Translations under genes and position numbers: made by a program
Source of the DNA: CAZOKO01 sp964580455
GTDB taxonomy: Bacteria; Desulfobacterota; WTBG01
Reading direction: 5' to 3'
DNA: 11,197 nucleotides
Assembly (NCBI GenBank): GCA_964580455.1
Contig: CAZOKO010000090.1
Coordinates: 1-11,197 of the forward strand
Notes under the pieces: model-generated
Told to the model about the DNA's origin: nothing
Seen by the model: only the letters and a program-made list of their open reading frames with translations
Database searches by the model: none
Shown: positions 1 to 6,336 of the stretch, in pieces
Layout: every line of letters begins with the position of its first letter
How positions within the stretch are numbered: the stretch's first letter is position 1

Positions 1-102
1 ATTGGTTTTGAAGGAAGTTTTATAGAAATTATTTTAAGTTGCGGAACTGCTGACGACTGTGGAGACTGTTCTTTTCTATGTGTATAGGGTGGGGGGTGTT
101 TA

Positions 103-582
103 TTAGAACATCTCTTTAATGTAAAAGAAAAGTGCTGTTCCGGAGAAAACCAGTTTCAGTCCGGTACTTAACATGTATCCAACGAAGATGCCCCAGCTGG
201 CTCGCAAGGCCTTTTTCCCTTCCTTGCCAGATAAGAGCTCCCCAGCCAATGCTCCTAAAATCCCACCGAAGAGTATTCCCCAGGGTGGGAAGAAGAAAAA
301 GCCTATGAACATTCCGACGATGGAACTCCACACACCTGATTTTGACGCCCCGTATTTTTTTGCCCCACCGGCAGGAATCACATAATCCAAAATAGTTACT
401 AATATTGTCAATCCTGCCATAATAATTAAAAATGTCTGGCTAAATGGTTCCCAGTTTTTTGCGTAGGAAATGATAATTAAGGATAAAAAACTGAGAGGAG
501 GGCCAGGGATAATTGGTATAATACAACCGATAAGACCAACCAATGCGAAAAGCAATCCAAGGATTATTAATAGTGTAGTCAA
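103..582 (-). CDS. DUF456 family membrane protein
   Basis: A 159-residue, very hydrophobic protein with about four to five membrane segments (roughly residues 3-40, 51-69, 84-117 and 127-153). The IPGPP motif at 25-29, the LDYVIPAGGAKKYG stretch at 65-78 and the FFPPWGILFGGILGALAGE segment at 97-115 match the DUF456 family, whose function is unknown. The glycine-rich helices are typical of the family and the length is normal. The start is a TTG at 582; an in-frame stop lies just upstream (601-603) and no ATG occurs before residue 55, so TTG is the only sensible start although the Shine-Dalgarno is poor. The gene is divergent from the SDR gene and has its own promoter at 634-662. No functional link to the neighbours is visible. 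Confidence 0.87.
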   Translation of the reverse strand: MTTLLIILGLLFALVGLIGCIIPIIPGPPLSFLSLIIISYAKNWEPFSQTFLIIMAGLTILVTILDYVIPAGGAKKYGASKSGVWSSIVGMFIGFFFFPPWGILFGGILGALAGELLSGKEGKKALRASWGIFVGYMLSTGLKLVFSGTALFFYIKEMF

Positions 583-633
583 GTGTGCGCCCCGGGTTAT
601 TTAAGAGTGAAAGTAAGTTTGGGATTGTATGTT

Positions 634-662
634 AGTATAGAATAAGGATGATTGTGCGTCAA
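634..662 (-). promoter_or_regulatory. Sigma-70-type promoter for the DUF456 gene
   Basis: Read on the minus strand, TTGACG (662-657), a 17-base spacer, then TATACT (639-634). Both boxes are one mismatch from consensus and the spacing is optimal. Transcription would start near 627 and leave a leader of about 45 bases before the TTG start at 582. Confidence 0.6.
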
Positions 663-845
663 TGTAAGAAGACAAGACTCAACCATTTCTTTTTATGGTT
701 ACTTACTGGTTAGGTGAAAAAGGATGTTGAAAATATGTTTTGATCATGCTACTAAAGTTCCGTAATTAATCCAGAGACTTGAAGAGAGAATATACGTTTT
801 GTAAATGCTGGAATTGATGGCCATGAAAAAGATTAAGCACCATAC

Positions 846-854
846 AAAGGAGGT
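846..854 (+). promoter_or_regulatory. Shine-Dalgarno of the SDR gene
   Basis: AAAGGAGGT, a full match to the 16S anti-Shine-Dalgarno, five bases before the ATG at 860. It fixes that start. Confidence 0.75.
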
Positions 855-859
855 AGGAG

Positions 860-1747
860 ATGAAGGTTCTGATTGCAGGATGTAACGGAAATGTTGGCAA
901 GGGGATCGCTAAAAAGGTTGTTGACCGAGGTTTAGATACCCGGTGTTTTGACATAAACCCTCTGGAGGTTTCAGGTCTTGATACATCCTCTCTTGAAATA
1001 GTTAATGGGGATATAACTGATCTTGAAACAGTAAAAAGGGTTACTAAAGATGTTGATGTTGTGATGTATGTAATCGGGATGCGTGGTGAAACAAAAACCT
1101 TAACGCATGAGATGGTTGAACATGGTGGTATAAAGAATATTATTCAGGCGGGGAAAGAAAACAATATACAGCACATCCTCTACATAAGCGCTCTTGGAGT
1201 AAAGGCTGACACCCCTGCACGGACACTTGCAGCAAAATGGAATGCAGAGCAAACCTTAATAAACTCAGGGATTCCCTATACTATATTTAGGCCGTCAGGT
1301 TACTTTGTTGATTTTATAGATCACTTTGTTCCAAAGATAAGAGAAACTGGGAGCTTTACTATAATTGGAAAAGGACTTACCCGTCTCCAGCCTCTTGATA
1401 CAGCAGACCTTGCCGAAGCCTTTATACAATCAATGGGCAATGAAAAGGCAAGGAACAGAATATTTAAAATATCAGGGCCTGAAGTCTTTACCATTGTGGA
1501 TATTATAAATCTTGTTGGGAAAGTAGTAGGGAAAGATGTAAAGATAAAAAAGATCCCTTTCTGGGTTATGAATATTATGTTTTCACTTATTGCTTTACTC
1601 ACAGGCAGGCGAGGAGGTAAAGATTTTCTCTACAGGATGTTGAGGGACAGTGTATGCACTGATCAGGAGATGAGAGAGGTAAGTGAAGCATTCAGCATAG
1701 AGCTTAAAAGCCTGGAACCATGGCTGCGTGAAAGAGCTGCAGGCTAA
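860..1747 (+). CDS. NAD(P)-binding SDR/NmrA-like protein
   Basis: A 295-residue Rossmann-fold protein of the atypical (NmrA / complex I 39-kDa-like) short-chain dehydrogenase group. The N-terminal glycine-rich nucleotide loop reads GCNGNVG (residues 7-13), followed by a beta-alpha-beta unit, a GDITD turn at 50-54, YISALG at 108-113, and the IFRPSGYF segment at 142-149 typical of atypical SDRs. The classical YxxxK catalytic pair is not evident, so it may bind the cofactor for redox, epimerase-like or regulatory use. A hydrophobic stretch (FWVMNIMFSLIALLTG, about 233-248) near the C-terminus could touch a membrane. The ATG is fixed by a strong Shine-Dalgarno. The next gene starts 138 bases downstream on the same strand, so co-transcription is possible. 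Substrate unknown. Confidence 0.85.
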   Translation: MKVLIAGCNGNVGKGIAKKVVDRGLDTRCFDINPLEVSGLDTSSLEIVNGDITDLETVKRVTKDVDVVMYVIGMRGETKTLTHEMVEHGGIKNIIQAGKENNIQHILYISALGVKADTPARTLAAKWNAEQTLINSGIPYTIFRPSGYFVDFIDHFVPKIRETGSFTIIGKGLTRLQPLDTADLAEAFIQSMGNEKARNRIFKISGPEVFTIVDIINLVGKVVGKDVKIKKIPFWVMNIMFSLIALLTGRRGGKDFLYRMLRDSVCTDQEMREVSEAFSIELKSLEPWLRERAAG

Positions 1748-1885
1748 AAAAACTCTAAAGTGACAAGAGATAATGAAAACGATGTTATGATTGGATTCCT
1801 GTGGTGGTATATATGATAGTAGGGGAAGGGAGTTTTCGAAAGAAGTGAAATCATTAATTGATTCCTATAAGGAGTGATGTAAAAG

Positions 1886-2638
1886 ATGAGGATTGTGCGT
1901 TATAGAAGAGGAAGTGATATCTGTTATGGAATTATAGAGGGAAGCTTTGTTAGTGAGTTGCAGGGAGATATTTTTAATCAGTATGAGTTTACAGAGAAGA
2001 AATATCCAATGGAAGAATTGGAAATTCTTGCACCCTGCCAGCCTACAAAGATCGTTGCATTAGGACTCAATTACCGTTCCCATGCTGAGGAGTTGAAAAT
2101 GAAACTTCCAGAAGAACCACTTCTCTTTCTTAAGCCTTCAACTTCTGTGATTGGCCCGAATAAAAATATTGTCTATCCTTCTATGTCTCATCGAATAGAT
2201 TATGAAGCTGAACTGGGGGTAGTTATAGGTAAAGTGACAAAAAGTATTTCTGAAGATAAGGCAACGGAATATCTCCTTGGCTACACCTGCTTTAATGATG
2301 TAACGGCAAGAGATTTACAAGGGAAAGATAAACAGTTTACACGATCTAAGGGGTTTGATACATTTGCCCCAATGGGGCCCTGGATTGAGACCGAACTTGA
2401 TCCTTGTAACCTTAAGGTTGAATCTTATCTTAATGGTGAATTGAAACAGTCATGTCCTACAGCGGACCTGGTATTCTCAGTCTTTCATTTAGTCTCCTTT
2501 ATTTCAAAGGTGATGACGCTTTTACCCGGGGATGTAATAGCTACTGGAACACCGGCTGGGATTGGCCCCATGAAAGTGGGGGATACCATTGAAATTGTGG
2601 TTGAAGGAATAGGGACGTTAAAGAATGAAGTTTCATAA
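1886..2638 (+). CDS. Fumarylacetoacetate hydrolase (FAH) family protein
   Basis: A 250-residue single-domain FAH-family enzyme. The fold signatures are in order: LGLNYRSHAEE (59-69), the metal-binding DYEAELGVVIG segment (105-115; E107 and E109), FNDVTARDLQ (136-145; D138 the third metal ligand), SKGFDTFAPMGPWI (154-167; K155 active-site lysine), TGTPAGIGP (220-228), and the C-terminal GDTIEIVVEGIGTLKNEV. The family comprises Mg2+/Mn2+-dependent hydrolases, decarboxylases and tautomerases acting on acylpyruvates, oxaloacetate or homoprotocatechuate products; all visible catalytic residues are intact but the substrate cannot be chosen. The ATG at 1886 follows an AAGGAGTGAT ribosome site. It is not obviously linked to the cassette downstream, from which a promoter-bearing gap separates it. 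Confidence 0.93.
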   Translation: MRIVRYRRGSDICYGIIEGSFVSELQGDIFNQYEFTEKKYPMEELEILAPCQPTKIVALGLNYRSHAEELKMKLPEEPLLFLKPSTSVIGPNKNIVYPSMSHRIDYEAELGVVIGKVTKSISEDKATEYLLGYTCFNDVTARDLQGKDKQFTRSKGFDTFAPMGPWIETELDPCNLKVESYLNGELKQSCPTADLVFSVFHLVSFISKVMTLLPGDVIATGTPAGIGPMKVGDTIEIVVEGIGTLKNEVS

Positions 2639-2879
2639 TACTACAACGACACTCTCTACCAGATTTTTTAATTTGCACTTTATATTCTGAAATTAATTGC
2701 TAAAAACCAATGATATTCTGGGGAGTTGCCTTGCACACCTAATTTCTGCAGATAACCTGTCCACACATTTCTTTAGATTTTTCCATAACATAGATCATTG
2801 CCTGCTCAATTGAGCTGATTTAATAGACACAATATATATGTATCGAAAGTAAAAAAATACAATATATTGAATTTTTTGC

Positions 2880-2909
2880 TTGACAAGGGATATGTATTTA
2901 TAATATATA
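2880..2909 (+). promoter_or_regulatory. Promoter of the RHH/ParA cassette
   Basis: A perfect TTGACA at 2880-2885, an 18-base spacer and TATATA at 2904-2909. A perfect TATAAT at 2899-2904 is only 13 bases from the -35 box and is less likely to be used. Transcription would start near 2916, exactly where the inverted repeat begins. A copy of ATATGTAT lies between the two boxes and another 54 bases upstream, a possible regulator site. Confidence 0.55.
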
Positions 2910-2916
2910 AGCTATA

Positions 2917-2968
2917 AACTAATGTAATATCACTTTTTAAAGGAGGGATTTGTTCTGTAACATTAGTT
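2917..2968 (+). promoter_or_regulatory. Inverted repeat in the RHH leader, possible operator
   Basis: Arms AACTAATGT (2917-2925) and ACATTAGTT (2960-2968) are perfect 9-base complements around a 34-base loop. The loop holds AAAGGAGGGAT (2938-2948), a strong Shine-Dalgarno without a well-spaced start codon. A third TAATGT lies at 2974-2979. The site overlaps the expected transcription start, so it could be an autoregulatory operator for the RHH protein or an RNA stem in the leader. Confidence 0.35.
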
Positions 2969-2986
2969 AAGTTTAATGTCTGTATG

Positions 2987-2998
2987 AAAGGAGGTGAT
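2987..2998 (+). promoter_or_regulatory. Twelve-base Shine-Dalgarno setting the TTG start at 3004
   Basis: AAAGGAGGTGAT matches the complete anti-Shine-Dalgarno. The TTG at 3004 is nine bases after the GGAGG core and opens the ribbon-helix-helix frame; the ATG at 2984 is out of frame and soon stops. Confidence 0.75.
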
Positions 2999-3003
2999 TT
3001 AAA

Positions 3004-3192
3004 TTGGGAAATAAAGTATTGCGAAGTATCTATTTAGATATAGCACAGGTAGAAAGGATTAAAAAGTTATCAGAAGTAACCAAAGTTCCTCAGGCCGTAT
3101 ATGTGAGGGAAGGGCTGGATCTCTTGCTGAGTAAGTATGAAGACAAAATGAATACAAACCCTCACAATCTTATTGTAGAAGAGCAGGCTTAA
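3004..3192 (+). CDS. Small ribbon-helix-helix DNA-binding protein
   Basis: A 62-residue protein with the CopG/Arc-type ribbon-helix-helix pattern: a short strand (VLRSIYLDI, 5-13), helix A (about 14-26), the turn TKVPQ, and helix B (about 30-45, AVYVREGLDLLLSKY), followed by a polar tail. Such proteins dimerise through the strand, which enters the DNA major groove. The start is TTG behind an exceptionally strong ribosome site. It lies 182 bases upstream of the ParA-CBM48 gene on the same strand. Small RHH proteins next to ParA ATPases either repress the operon or act as the centromere-binding adaptor (ParG/omega-like). Here it could do either; no ParB with a helix-turn-helix is encoded in the window. 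The TAATGT repeats just upstream are candidate binding sites. Confidence 0.82.
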   Translation: MGNKVLRSIYLDIAQVERIKKLSEVTKVPQAVYVREGLDLLLSKYEDKMNTNPHNLIVEEQA

Positions 3193-3198
3193 TTTAAG

Positions 3199-3350
3199 GA
3201 AGCTGCTTCAATTAGAATTGTTTTGATGTGATGATGGTAGAAATTGGTAATTTCTCTCTTGTCAGGTAACTGAAAGTACAGTTATGGTTTGTGGAGTGAG
3301 AGGGAAGCAGCATACTTAAAGCTGGGTTTTACACTGCTTGGGGAAAGCAG
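3199..3350 (+). repeat. Alternating CTGCTT/AAGCAG repeats before the ParA gene
   Basis: Four copies of one hexamer in alternating orientation: CTGCTT 3203-3208 (inside the 11-base palindrome GAAGCTGCTTC, 3199-3209), AAGCAG 3305-3310, CTGCTT 3334-3339 and AAGCAG 3345-3350. The last two form a tight stem with a GGGGA loop 13 bases before the ParA ribosome site. Copies 1 and 2 match over eight bases (GCTGCTTC/GAAGCAGC). They could form alternative RNA stems or serve as protein-binding sites. Confidence 0.4.
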
Positions 3351-3374
3351 GTTGATTCCAGAAAAGGAGGAGAT

Positions 3375-4451
3375 ATGCGTACAATGGCCATCGTAAACCA
3401 GAAAGGTGGTTGCGGAAAGACCACCACTGCCATTAACCTCTCAGCTTGCTTAGCACTGAATAATAAGAAAGTATTATTGATTGATTTAGACCCGCAATCA
3501 AACGCATCAATTGGACTGGATATCAGGGTTGAAGAGCTTGAAAAGAGTATCTATGATGTCTTTTCTGAATCGAACAGAAAAAGTCTGGATAATGTTATCG
3601 TGGGCATTGATCAGAATTTTGACCTTGCACCATCTCAATTGATATTAAGTGCTATAGAACAGGAGCTGGCTGGGAAGGCAGGTCGTGAGAGCATGTTGTT
3701 AAGAAGTATCCATCGCATGGAGAAGGATTATGACTATGTTATAATTGATTGTCCACCAAGCCTGGGGCTTCTTACCTTTAATGCTTTAAGGGCATGCAAT
3801 GAAGCACTTATACCTATAGAGATGAGTGTTTTTTCTTTGCAGGGAGTTGCCCGCTTGCTGGAAATTATCGAGATTCTTAAGGTGGAATATGGGCATGAGA
3901 TTAAGTGCAAAGCGTTAGCCACTATGTGTAACCCGAAAACCTTATTTGCCAAAGAAGTATTGCAAAACATAGAGGAACATTTTGAAAAAGATGTTTATAA
4001 AACAATAATCCATTCCACGGTGAGGCTGAAAGAAGCTGCTGGATTTGGTGTGCCTATCCACAAATACGATAAAAGGTGTAGAGGTGCTGAGGATTATACG
4101 GCGCTGGCAGGTGAGGTTTTTTCTGAAGAGAAAAGGATGGATAAGGTTAAATCTCCTTCTATCCAGTTAGGTCCCCGACAGACTAAAGAAGGGATACTTT
4201 TCAGCTACTATGATCCCGTTGCAAAGAGTGTACAACTGGTTGGTGATTTTAGCAGTTGGAAACCTGTTAAGGATGTAATGGTTCAGGAAAAGGCGAATAA
4301 GGTCTGGAAGGGTATTGTACCTCTTAAACCGGGTAAGTATCAATATAAGTTTGTTGTGGATGGTGAATGGAGGATTGATCCTTACAACTCTGATGTAATA
4401 GCCAGCGATATAGGTGTCAACAATTCAACAGTAGAAGTTTCTCAAGAGTAA
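3375..4451 (+). CDS. ParA-family ATPase fused to a C-terminal CBM48 glycogen-binding domain
   Basis: A 358-residue two-domain protein. Residues 1-250 are a complete Soj/ParA ATPase: deviant Walker A KGGCGKTT (10-17, signature K10 and catalytic K15), LLIDLDPQSNAS (34-45), Walker B VIIDCPP (122-128) and the usual end DYTALAGEV. After a charged linker (about 251-268), residues 269-356 form an early-set/AMPK-beta-type CBM48 domain. Aligned by eye with AMPK beta, the glycogen-contacting residues are present: W295 (DFSSW), K325 (YQYKF), W332 (DGEW) and N349/N350 (GVNNS). ParA proteins are ATP-dependent DNA-binding dimers that move cargo over the nucleoid; CBM48 domains bind alpha-glucans. A direct fusion suggests a glycogen-type cargo or a glycogen-sensing ATPase; the job itself is inference. 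AAGGAGG at 3364-3370 fixes the ATG. The next gene begins shortly after the stop, so the two are probably one operon. Confidence 0.92.
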   Translation: MRTMAIVNQKGGCGKTTTAINLSACLALNNKKVLLIDLDPQSNASIGLDIRVEELEKSIYDVFSESNRKSLDNVIVGIDQNFDLAPSQLILSAIEQELAGKAGRESMLLRSIHRMEKDYDYVIIDCPPSLGLLTFNALRACNEALIPIEMSVFSLQGVARLLEIIEILKVEYGHEIKCKALATMCNPKTLFAKEVLQNIEEHFEKDVYKTIIHSTVRLKEAAGFGVPIHKYDKRCRGAEDYTALAGEVFSEEKRMDKVKSPSIQLGPRQTKEGILFSYYDPVAKSVQLVGDFSSWKPVKDVMVQEKANKVWKGIVPLKPGKYQYKFVVDGEWRIDPYNSDVIASDIGVNNSTVEVSQE

Positions 4452-4520
4452 ATGTCTCGGAAATTATACTGAATTTTGAACATGTACCTGGAACCCTCTG
4501 GAGTCATTGGTAGTTTACCT

Positions 4521-5462
4521 ATGAAACAGATGAAAAAGTTAGGTAGAGGGTTAGAGGATTTTTCTCACCTTTTTCTCTCTAAACCTGAAAAGATCGAGCA
4601 TCTTTCTGATGCAAATCATAATGTAATTTGCAAAAAAGAAGGTGTAAAACCTGCTCGGGCAATTTGTATTACCAGTGATAAAGGAACAGGGGAGCGTGCT
4701 TTTTTTGCAGTCAACCTGGCTTTGGAGATTGCAAAGCAGGGGAAGAAGGTACTTATCTTTGATGCAGATTTCAGTCTGCCAAGGTTGTGTATGTTGATGG
4801 AGGTTAATGCACACAATTCAATTTTGCAACTGATTAATAAAAATGGTGAAGAAAAATCCATTGTCGAAGGGATTGATGGTGTAAAGTTGATTACTCTGGA
4901 TGTGGATATTTCGAATATTCAGTCTCTTAACGAGAGTGAACGAACCTCTCTTGTGAAGTGTTTAAAAAATGCCGAGGAAGAAGCTGAAATTATATTAATT
5001 GTTACTTCACTTGGCTTCATTAACCAGATGAAAGCCCTTCTTAAAGCTGTGAGTGAGATTATAGTTGTTACTCCTCAGCAAGTGGCTGAAATGATTAATG
5101 CCTATGGTGTGATTAAAACGATTTTTCAGTTTGACGAAGATGCTCATGTGGGAATTGTGTCTAGTAGGATTGATGCTTCTGATCAGGCAGAGGCAGTATT
5201 TGGAAAGATGCAGAGAATTGTTAAAAAGTTTTTAGATAAACCACTCTATAATTATGGTTATATCCCTGAGGATGCAGAGGTATCTCTCTCCCTGAAAAAG
5301 AGAAGACCACTTGCACTTACTTCTCCTTCTTCGGAGACGACGAAGTGTATTACAAAAATCGCACAATCTATTTTAGAGATGTATAAGAATGGCGGAGAGG
5401 GATACTCGATTGGGGAAACACATTTTAGCTTTACTGAGAAATTAATCGAGAATACTTGCTAG
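4521..5462 (+). CDS. MinD-like protein with a degenerate P-loop and a ParB-like N-terminal motif
   Basis: About 313 residues from the ATG at 4521. The SIMIBI/MinD fold is clear: ICITS, AVNLALEIAKQGKKVLIFDADFSLPRL (61-89), PQQVAEMINAYG (185-196) and the late GYIPED (246-251). The nucleotide site is damaged: the family KGGVGKT reads KGTGERA at 54-60, losing the catalytic lysine and following Thr, and the Walker B region reads IVTSLG (160-165) with no aspartate. It is probably a pseudo-ATPase. The N-terminus carries KLGRGLEDF (6-14), like the LGRGL motif at the start of ParB/Spo0J, the region that stimulates ParA. No start has a good Shine-Dalgarno: TTG 4476, ATG 4482, ATG 4521 and ATG 4530 are all open. 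I prefer 4521 or 4530 because they put that motif at the extreme N-terminus. The gene directly follows the ParA-CBM48 gene, so a partner role is likely. Confidence 0.8.
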   Translation: MKQMKKLGRGLEDFSHLFLSKPEKIEHLSDANHNVICKKEGVKPARAICITSDKGTGERAFFAVNLALEIAKQGKKVLIFDADFSLPRLCMLMEVNAHNSILQLINKNGEEKSIVEGIDGVKLITLDVDISNIQSLNESERTSLVKCLKNAEEEAEIILIVTSLGFINQMKALLKAVSEIIVVTPQQVAEMINAYGVIKTIFQFDEDAHVGIVSSRIDASDQAEAVFGKMQRIVKKFLDKPLYNYGYIPEDAEVSLSLKKRRPLALTSPSSETTKCITKIAQSILEMYKNGGEGYSIGETHFSFTEKLIENTC

Positions 5463-5495
5463 TAGTGCGTTTCGTAATTAGATGTTATATAATAT

Positions 5496-5596
5496 GTCAT
5501 TGCGAGCGTTAGCGAAGCAATCTCTTTAAAAGGCTCTTAAACAGGTCCCGCAATCTATAGAAGTAAAATTGCCAAGCCCTGCGGGCTCGAAATGAC
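5496..5596 (+). repeat. MITE-like repeat, copy 1 (GTCATTGCGAG ends)
   Basis: A 101-base non-coding element starting GTCATTGCGAGC and ending GCTCGAAATGAC, imperfect inverted ends, with internal AGCAATCT, CCCGCAATCT and a small AGCCC-TGC-GGGCT stem (5575-5587). It matches copy 2 (10720-10838) in inverted orientation, sharing the ends, a CGAA(G/A)CAATCT block and an ACAGG-TCC-GCAATCTA block. Small repeats with this GTCATTGCGAG end occur in many bacterial genomes. It fills most of the gap between the MinD-like gene and the next gene. Confidence 0.65.
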
Positions 5597-5652
5597 TTTA
5601 ATTTGGCTATGTGAAAATACGGTAAAAGGTACTGGGTTAGAAGAAGAGGGAA

Positions 5653-6219
5653 ATGGCGTTTATTCTAAAAAAGGTTGAAGATTTTTCCAAGGAGGAAATT
5701 AAGAATCTGGTTGCGAAAAACTGTAAGGTTCTCGATAAAAACCTTGAGCTTATTGGGGAAAGTTTAGGAACAAGAAGTGAGAGATTATGGGATCTTGCAG
5801 GGATTGATGACAAAAATAGGTTAGTCTTGATTAATGTTGAGTTGCGATATACGGATAAGATGCTATATCAAATCGTGAATCGTCTTGATTGGGCATGGGA
5901 AAACATGGGGAACATCGCTAAGATGCACCCCTCTCATGTAATAGATGATAATCAAATGCCTCGAGTGACTGTGGTAGCACCGTCTTACACTCCATTTTTC
6001 AAAAAGAGCATAACTTACCTTAATTATAGAATAAAAATTGATCTCTTTACCTATACCTATCTTGAGAATGATGCAGGGAAAGGTATTTTCTTAGAGCCAG
6101 TTGAGATAAAGGTAAGGTATGAACACGTTACAAAGGCTGATAGTAAAAACGTAAAATCTATAGAGATTTCCGATAGTACCAAAGTTACCACTGAAGAGAT
6201 AATGGAATTCCTTCACTGA
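5653..6219 (+). CDS. Protein of unknown function resembling PD-(D/E)XK nucleases
   Basis: A 188-residue soluble protein not assigned to a named family with certainty. The segment WDLAGIDDKNRLVLINVELR (46-65) followed by YQIVNRLDWAWEN (72-84) resembles the core of DUF91/NucS-like PD-(D/E)XK proteins (acidic residue, hairpin, E-x-K, then a helix with Q). PRVTVVAPSYTPFF (103-116) and the strand IKIDLFTYTYLE (127-138) continue the pattern. The catalytic lysine is replaced: the motif reads E63-L-R65. It may therefore be an altered nuclease or a non-catalytic DNA- or protein-binding fold. The start has an AAGAGGG ribosome site. It follows the MinD-like gene with a MITE-like repeat between and is convergent with the glycogen operon; whether it belongs to the ParA cassette is unknown. 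Confidence 0.75.
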   Translation: MAFILKKVEDFSKEEIKNLVAKNCKVLDKNLELIGESLGTRSERLWDLAGIDDKNRLVLINVELRYTDKMLYQIVNRLDWAWENMGNIAKMHPSHVIDDNQMPRVTVVAPSYTPFFKKSITYLNYRIKIDLFTYTYLENDAGKGIFLEPVEIKVRYEHVTKADSKNVKSIEISDSTKVTTEEIMEFLH

Positions 6220-6336
6220 ATAAGAGCAGATGATAACCCTCCATCAGGTATCTTCCTAAACAAAAAATAATCCACTTTTATACAAGCTGTTATGATTTTA
6301 TGTGAAGGGAGAATCTCTTTCTCTCTTACACCGATA

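Larger units (their letters stand above)
2639..3003. other. 365-base AT-rich gap and cassette leader
   Basis: No plausible gene lies between the FAH stop and the ribbon-helix-helix start. The first 200 bases show nothing recognisable and no convincing terminator. From about 2830 the sequence becomes very AT-rich, with ATATGTAT twice (2836-2843 and 2890-2897), then a promoter (2880-2909), an inverted repeat (2917-2968) and two Shine-Dalgarno-like sites. Confidence 0.6.

Noticed and set aside
727..755. TTGAAA with TACTAA 17 bases on, as a promoter for the SDR gene
   Set aside because: The -10 box matches only half of the consensus and the region is AT-rich; too weak to list.
3004..5462. Ordinary plasmid or chromosomal parABS cassette
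   Set aside because: No ParB with a helix-turn-helix and no parS-like TGTTTCACGTGAAACA site was seen, and the ATPase carries a glucan-binding domain, so the standard label does not fit.
5488..5493. Perfect TATAAT just before MITE-like copy 1
   Set aside because: No -35 box at 15-18 bases upstream and no TG extension; chance is likely in AT-rich sequence.
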